Shown here one piece after another: positions 61,191-64,000 of a stretch of 64,000 bases of DNA (position 1 is the stretch's first letter; each line of letters opens with the position of its first letter). A model generated the notes under the pieces. It was not told where the DNA came from. It did no database searches and saw nothing but the letters and a program-made list of their open reading frames with translations. Origin of the DNA: Myxococcota bacterium (GTDB lineage: Bacteria; Myxococcota_A; Bradymonadia; UBA7976; UBA1532); contig JAKLJY010000005.1 in the NCBI GenBank assembly GCA_023150895.1, positions 1-64,000 on the forward strand, in the 5' to 3' direction. Both the position numbers and the translations under genes were made by a program.

Positions 61191-62753
61191 TCAGTCCATT
61201 TTCACCGCGTTGGCGCGGAGTGCAAGTTGTGTCGCTGCGCGATGCACGAGCCCGTAGATCGTGAACTGCGGATTCACCCCCAGGCTCGTCGGCAGAACGG
61301 CACCGTCCATCACGTACAGGTTGGGGATCGAGTGGTGGCAAAGGTCTGAATTTACGACGCTTTCTGCCGGATCGGCCCCCATGCCGCAGCCCCCCATCTG
61401 GTGGGCGGAGAACAGGCGGACGAGGTTCGGCCCGGTCGGCGCAAAGGCGAGCCGGGGCAGCTCGGTTTCGCGCGTGATCGAGACCGGCGGCTCGTGGGGC
61501 GTCAGGACGCGCGTCGCCCCGGCCGCGAGGAGCAAGCGGGTCGAGGCCTCGATTCCGGCGCGAATGCCCTCTTGAAGTCGTGGGGTGTGGGGGTAGTCGA
61601 GTCGCGGCGCGCCGTCGTCGTGGAGCGTGACCGTGCCCCCGGGCTCGGAGGGGTCGAACCCGTCGACGAGGATGGCGAGCGACGCCGCCGTATGCCCGAG
61701 GTGCTCCATGGCTTCGCGATGCTGCGCCCCATGGGCCGTGATCGCGCCGGCGAAGAGCACCGGGTGGAGCGGCGCGGCCTCGAGAAAGAAGCCCATGCCC
61801 TCCGGCCGGCGGACGAAGTGATGACACGACACGCTCTGGGGGACGCCGGACCAGGGCGAGATGGCGTCCGCGAAGTGGCCGATGGCCGCCGCCACGGGGT
61901 GCAGGAACGTGCGGCGTCCCAACCGGTCGTGGGGATCCGGCAACTCGCTGCGCAGCAGGAGCGCCGGCGAGTTGATCGCGCCGCCGGCGACGATGCAGAT
62001 CTCGGCCTCGACGACGAGATCGAATCCCGTGCCCCGGTCGCCCGCTTCGGGGTGATGGAAGTGGCCCTCGACGGCCGTCACCCGGCCGCCCGCGAGCCGC
62101 AGGCGGCGGATGTCGCAGTCGGTGACGACCGTCGCCCCCGCGGCGAGGGCGTCCGGCAAGAGGGTCACCAGCGCGGACTGTTTGGCGTCGAACGGGCAGC
62201 CCATGCCGCAGTAGCCGATCTGACGGCACCCCCGCACGTTGCGCCGCAGGCGCGTGCGCTCCCAGCCGAGCGCCCCGGCGCCCTCCCAGAGTTTGCGGTT
62301 GTTGGCGTTGATTTGCTCGTCGGGCACTTCGTAGACGCCGAGGCGACCCTCCATCTCGGCGAAGTGCGGCTCGAGGGCCGCGGGGGTCAGGGCCGTCAGC
62401 CCGTAGCGGTCGCGCCAGTGCTCCAGGACGTGCTCGGGCGTCCGGAAGCTCGTCGTCCAGTTGACGACCGTGCCGCCGCCGAGCGTCCGGCCTTGCAGGA
62501 TGCCAATCGAGAGGTCCGCCGTCGCCCGACGCATGGCCTCCTGGTAGAGCAGGGGGTAGACCTCGTGCTCCTGCATCGTGAAGTGGTCTTTGCGATTGTT
62601 GCCCCCGGCTTCGAGCACGACCACCGAGAGCCCGGCCCGGGCCAGGACGCGGGCGGCCGTCGCCCCGCCCGCGCCGGAGCCCACGATGCAGACGTCACAG
62701 CGCAGGCGGGCGTTCTGCGTGAGGCTGCGACCCTCGAGAACGGTGCCGGCCAT
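61191..62753 (-). CDS. GMC-family FAD oxidoreductase
   Basis: A 520-aa FAD enzyme of the glucose-methanol-choline family. The dinucleotide motif is CIVGSGAGGATAARVLARAG (about 21-40), and GRTLGGGTVVNW marks the GMC signature. Three Cys in GCRQIGYCGMGCPFDAKQS are as in the alcohol/sugar dehydrogenases that use a separate small subunit. The C-terminus has HQMGGCGMG and DGAVLPTSLGVNPQFTIYGLVHR. It probably oxidises an alcohol or sterol. The ATG overlaps the stop of the subunit-3-like gene by one base (TGATG). Confidence 0.88.
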   Translation of the reverse strand: MAGTVLEGRSLTQNARLRCDVCIVGSGAGGATAARVLARAGLSVVVLEAGGNNRKDHFTMQEHEVYPLLYQEAMRRATADLSIGILQGRTLGGGTVVNWTTSFRTPEHVLEHWRDRYGLTALTPAALEPHFAEMEGRLGVYEVPDEQINANNRKLWEGAGALGWERTRLRRNVRGCRQIGYCGMGCPFDAKQSALVTLLPDALAAGATVVTDCDIRRLRLAGGRVTAVEGHFHHPEAGDRGTGFDLVVEAEICIVAGGAINSPALLLRSELPDPHDRLGRRTFLHPVAAAIGHFADAISPWSGVPQSVSCHHFVRRPEGMGFFLEAAPLHPVLFAGAITAHGAQHREAMEHLGHTAASLAILVDGFDPSEPGGTVTLHDDGAPRLDYPHTPRLQEGIRAGIEASTRLLLAAGATRVLTPHEPPVSITRETELPRLAFAPTGPNLVRLFSAHQMGGCGMGADPAESVVNSDLCHHSIPNLYVMDGAVLPTSLGVNPQFTIYGLVHRAATQLALRANAVKMD

Positions 62754-63277
62754 CACTGCACCCCCACGGGCGGACCGGGATACCCGATGGCCCGCTGCGC
62801 GGCCGGATCGGCGTAGAAGTGTGTGGCGGCGAGGCGACGGAGGGCCTGATACCCGGTGCGGCGCAAGGCGAACCGGCTCAGGCGCCACCGTTCGAGGACG
62901 GCGTCCTGCGCGGCGGCGTCGAGGCGCGAGAACGGCGTCGATTCGCCATCCAGGAGGAAGCCGGCCAGGGCGTTGTCCAGCAGGCCGAGGAGCCGGAGAA
63001 GGTCGTTTCGCGTGCGCGCGTCGGCCTGCGCGAGGGTGGTGTCGAGCCGGACCACCGTGTCGCGGCAGGTGGCCGGCGTCGAGGCGGGCGGCGGCACGCA
63101 GCGCGTCACGACCGCCAGCAGAATGGCGAAGTGTGCGGGCGAGAGCGCGTGGAGCGGCTCGGGCGGCAGCTCGACCCGCGCCGAGGGGCGAAGCGCCAGG
63201 AACGTCGAGCCGCCGGCCGCCAGCAGCAGGCCGCCCCAGAGGCCGCGCACGAGCACCGTGCGGCGATCGAGCGTCAT
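62753..63277 (-). CDS. gluconate 2-dehydrogenase subunit 3-like protein
   Basis: A 174-aa partner subunit. A signal-like N-terminus with a Tat-type start (LDRRTVLVRGLWGGLLLAAGG) leads to a helical domain containing LSPAHFAILLAVVTRCVPP and ending LRRTGYQALRRLAATHFYADPAAQRAIGYPGPP, a conserved subunit-3 ending. These subunits guide GMC dehydrogenases to the periplasm; here that implies a Tat-exported GMC complex. It is coupled at both ends by overlaps. Confidence 0.8.
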   Translation of the reverse strand: MTLDRRTVLVRGLWGGLLLAAGGSTFLALRPSARVELPPEPLHALSPAHFAILLAVVTRCVPPPASTPATCRDTVVRLDTTLAQADARTRNDLLRLLGLLDNALAGFLLDGESTPFSRLDAAAQDAVLERWRLSRFALRRTGYQALRRLAATHFYADPAAQRAIGYPGPPVGVQ

Positions 63278-64000
63278 GGGAGGGCCCCGGCGGCCCGCAG
63301 CCGCTCGAGGAGTTCTCCCGGGTGCGCGACCGTCAGGTCGGGCCTCACGTTTTCGTATTCGCGCCCGCGCCGGGCCGCCTCGCCCGTCAGGGTGAGCACC
63401 GAGAACATCCCACTGCGCTGTCCGAGCATCATGTCGGTGTCGAGCTGATCACCCAGGATGAGCGTCTCGTCGACCGACGTTCCCAACCGGCGCAGCCCCG
63501 CTTCGACCATGGAGGCCTCCGGTTTGCCGAGCACGATGGGGGTCCGGCCGGTGGTGACCTCGATGGCGGCGATGAGCGCCCCGGCATCGGGCAGCAGGCC
63601 CCGCGGCGAGATGCAGGTGCGATCCGCATGCGTGGCGTAGTACGGGAGGCCGCTGGCGACCAGCAGGCAGGCCTCGGTCAGCGATGCGTAGGTCACCCCG
63701 GTATCGTACCCGAGCAGGACGCAGTCGGCGGTCTCCGGGGCGGCGTTTGCCGGCGCGAGGCCTGCCCGGCGGCACTCGTTCGTCAGCGCCCGCGTCCCGA
63801 GGACGAAGGGACGTCGTAGCGACGTCGAGGCGGCCAGCCACTCGGCGCTCGCGCCCCCGGAGGTGAGCACGGCCGACAGGGGGACCGGCATGCCCAGGCG
63901 GCCGAGCCGTTCACGATAGCGGGAGCGGGCCGCCGACGAGTTGTTCGTCAGGACCAGGTGGGGGCGGCGCGACCGGGCGAGCGTGGCCATGAACGCGACG
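63274..64000 (-). CDS. NagD-like HAD-superfamily phosphatase (5' end outside the window)
   Basis: A partial gene; the open frame continues past the window end, so the N-terminal DxDG motif is not visible. HLVLTNNSSAARSRYRERL is HAD motif II of the NagD/PGP group. The cap region contains DCVLLGYDTGVTYASLTEACLLV. Motif III/IV are GKPEASMVEAGLRRLG and LILGDQLDTDMMLGQRSGM. It is a cytoplasmic phosphatase, probably acting on a small sugar or nucleotide phosphate. Its stop overlaps the next ATG (ATGA). Confidence 0.88.
   Translation of the reverse strand, partial: VAFMATLARSRRPHLVLTNNSSAARSRYRERLGRLGMPVPLSAVLTSGGASAEWLAASTSLRRPFVLGTRALTNECRRAGLAPANAAPETADCVLLGYDTGVTYASLTEACLLVASGLPYYATHADRTCISPRGLLPDAGALIAAIEVTTGRTPIVLGKPEASMVEAGLRRLGTSVDETLILGDQLDTDMMLGQRSGMFSVLTLTGEAARRGREYENVRPDLTVAHPGELLERLRAAGALP

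Overview
The window is very GC-rich, with tightly packed genes, many GTG starts and frequent ATGA/GTGA stop-start overlaps. Two encoded surface proteins end in a Gly-Cys motif, a hydrophobic helix and an Arg cluster, which is the MYXO-CTERM sorting signal. Proline/Asp-Ala ('PDA') tracts and Cys-rich 'CVDGVCC/GQCEACD' modules recur. Together these point to a member of the Myxococcota, probably an uncultured or poorly known one. No rRNA, tRNA, CRISPR array, insertion sequence or prophage gene is visible. No gene-free stretch exceeds about 300 bases.

Region 1 (0.5-9.3 kb, minus strand) is one operon for the upper anaerobic benzoyl-CoA pathway: had, oah, dch, a TetR-type regulator, then bcrC, bcrB, bcrA and bcrD. 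The last four encode a class I, ATP-dependent benzoyl-CoA reductase of the Thauera type. Most genes overlap or nearly touch. Upstream of had there is a sigma70-like promoter (TTGACG, 17-nt spacer, TTTTCT). Its spacer holds a perfect 12-bp palindrome, ACGAACGTTCGT, the likely operator of the operon's own TetR protein. BcrA carries an unusual Cys-rich tail. No ferredoxin or 2-oxoacid:ferredoxin oxidoreductase is present, so the electron donor system must lie elsewhere.

Region 2 (9.3-12.8 kb) is sdhCAB, a succinate dehydrogenase/fumarate reductase with a b558-type anchor, bounded by hairpins. Region 3 (12.8-31.5 kb) is mixed. It holds a TPR protein fused to a secreted-type domain, a six-helix membrane protein with a Cys-rich cytoplasmic tail, an overlapping ATP-grasp/GNAT pair, a membrane methyltransferase-like protein and a penicillin-recognising-type serine hydrolase. 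Two convergent ExbB/ExbD (TolQ/TolR) motor clusters follow, then a MYXO-CTERM protein, an orphan HExxH protein, a GH5 lipoprotein, a PLP dehydratase, a MMACHC-like corrinoid protein with an added Fe-S-like motif, and an alpha/beta hydrolase.

Region 4 (31.5-39.4 kb) is one giant surface-protein gene of about 2617 codons: lipobox, about 14 FG-GAP repeats, 19 disintegrin-like Cys repeats, four long Cys-rich modules, a PDA-rich stalk and a MYXO-CTERM tail. Region 5 (39.7-46.0 kb) is a cusCBA-type copper/silver efflux operon. Its CusA has a Met/Gly-rich insert of about 110 residues, and its CusB has two heavy-metal-binding modules.

Region 6 (46.0-64.0 kb) contains a Cys-rich lipoprotein and a three-gene secreted operon (dihaem-type protein, lipoprotein, DUF1501 protein). 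Then come a methylmalonate-semialdehyde dehydrogenase, a phosphodiesterase/lipoprotein pair, a PepD dipeptidase/SDR pair, several secreted proteins, an OsmC protein with a 68-residue Cys-rich protein, and a GMC oxidoreductase operon. The last gene, a NagD-like HAD phosphatase, runs off the window end.

Functions are inferred from motifs and family knowledge; no database search was run.
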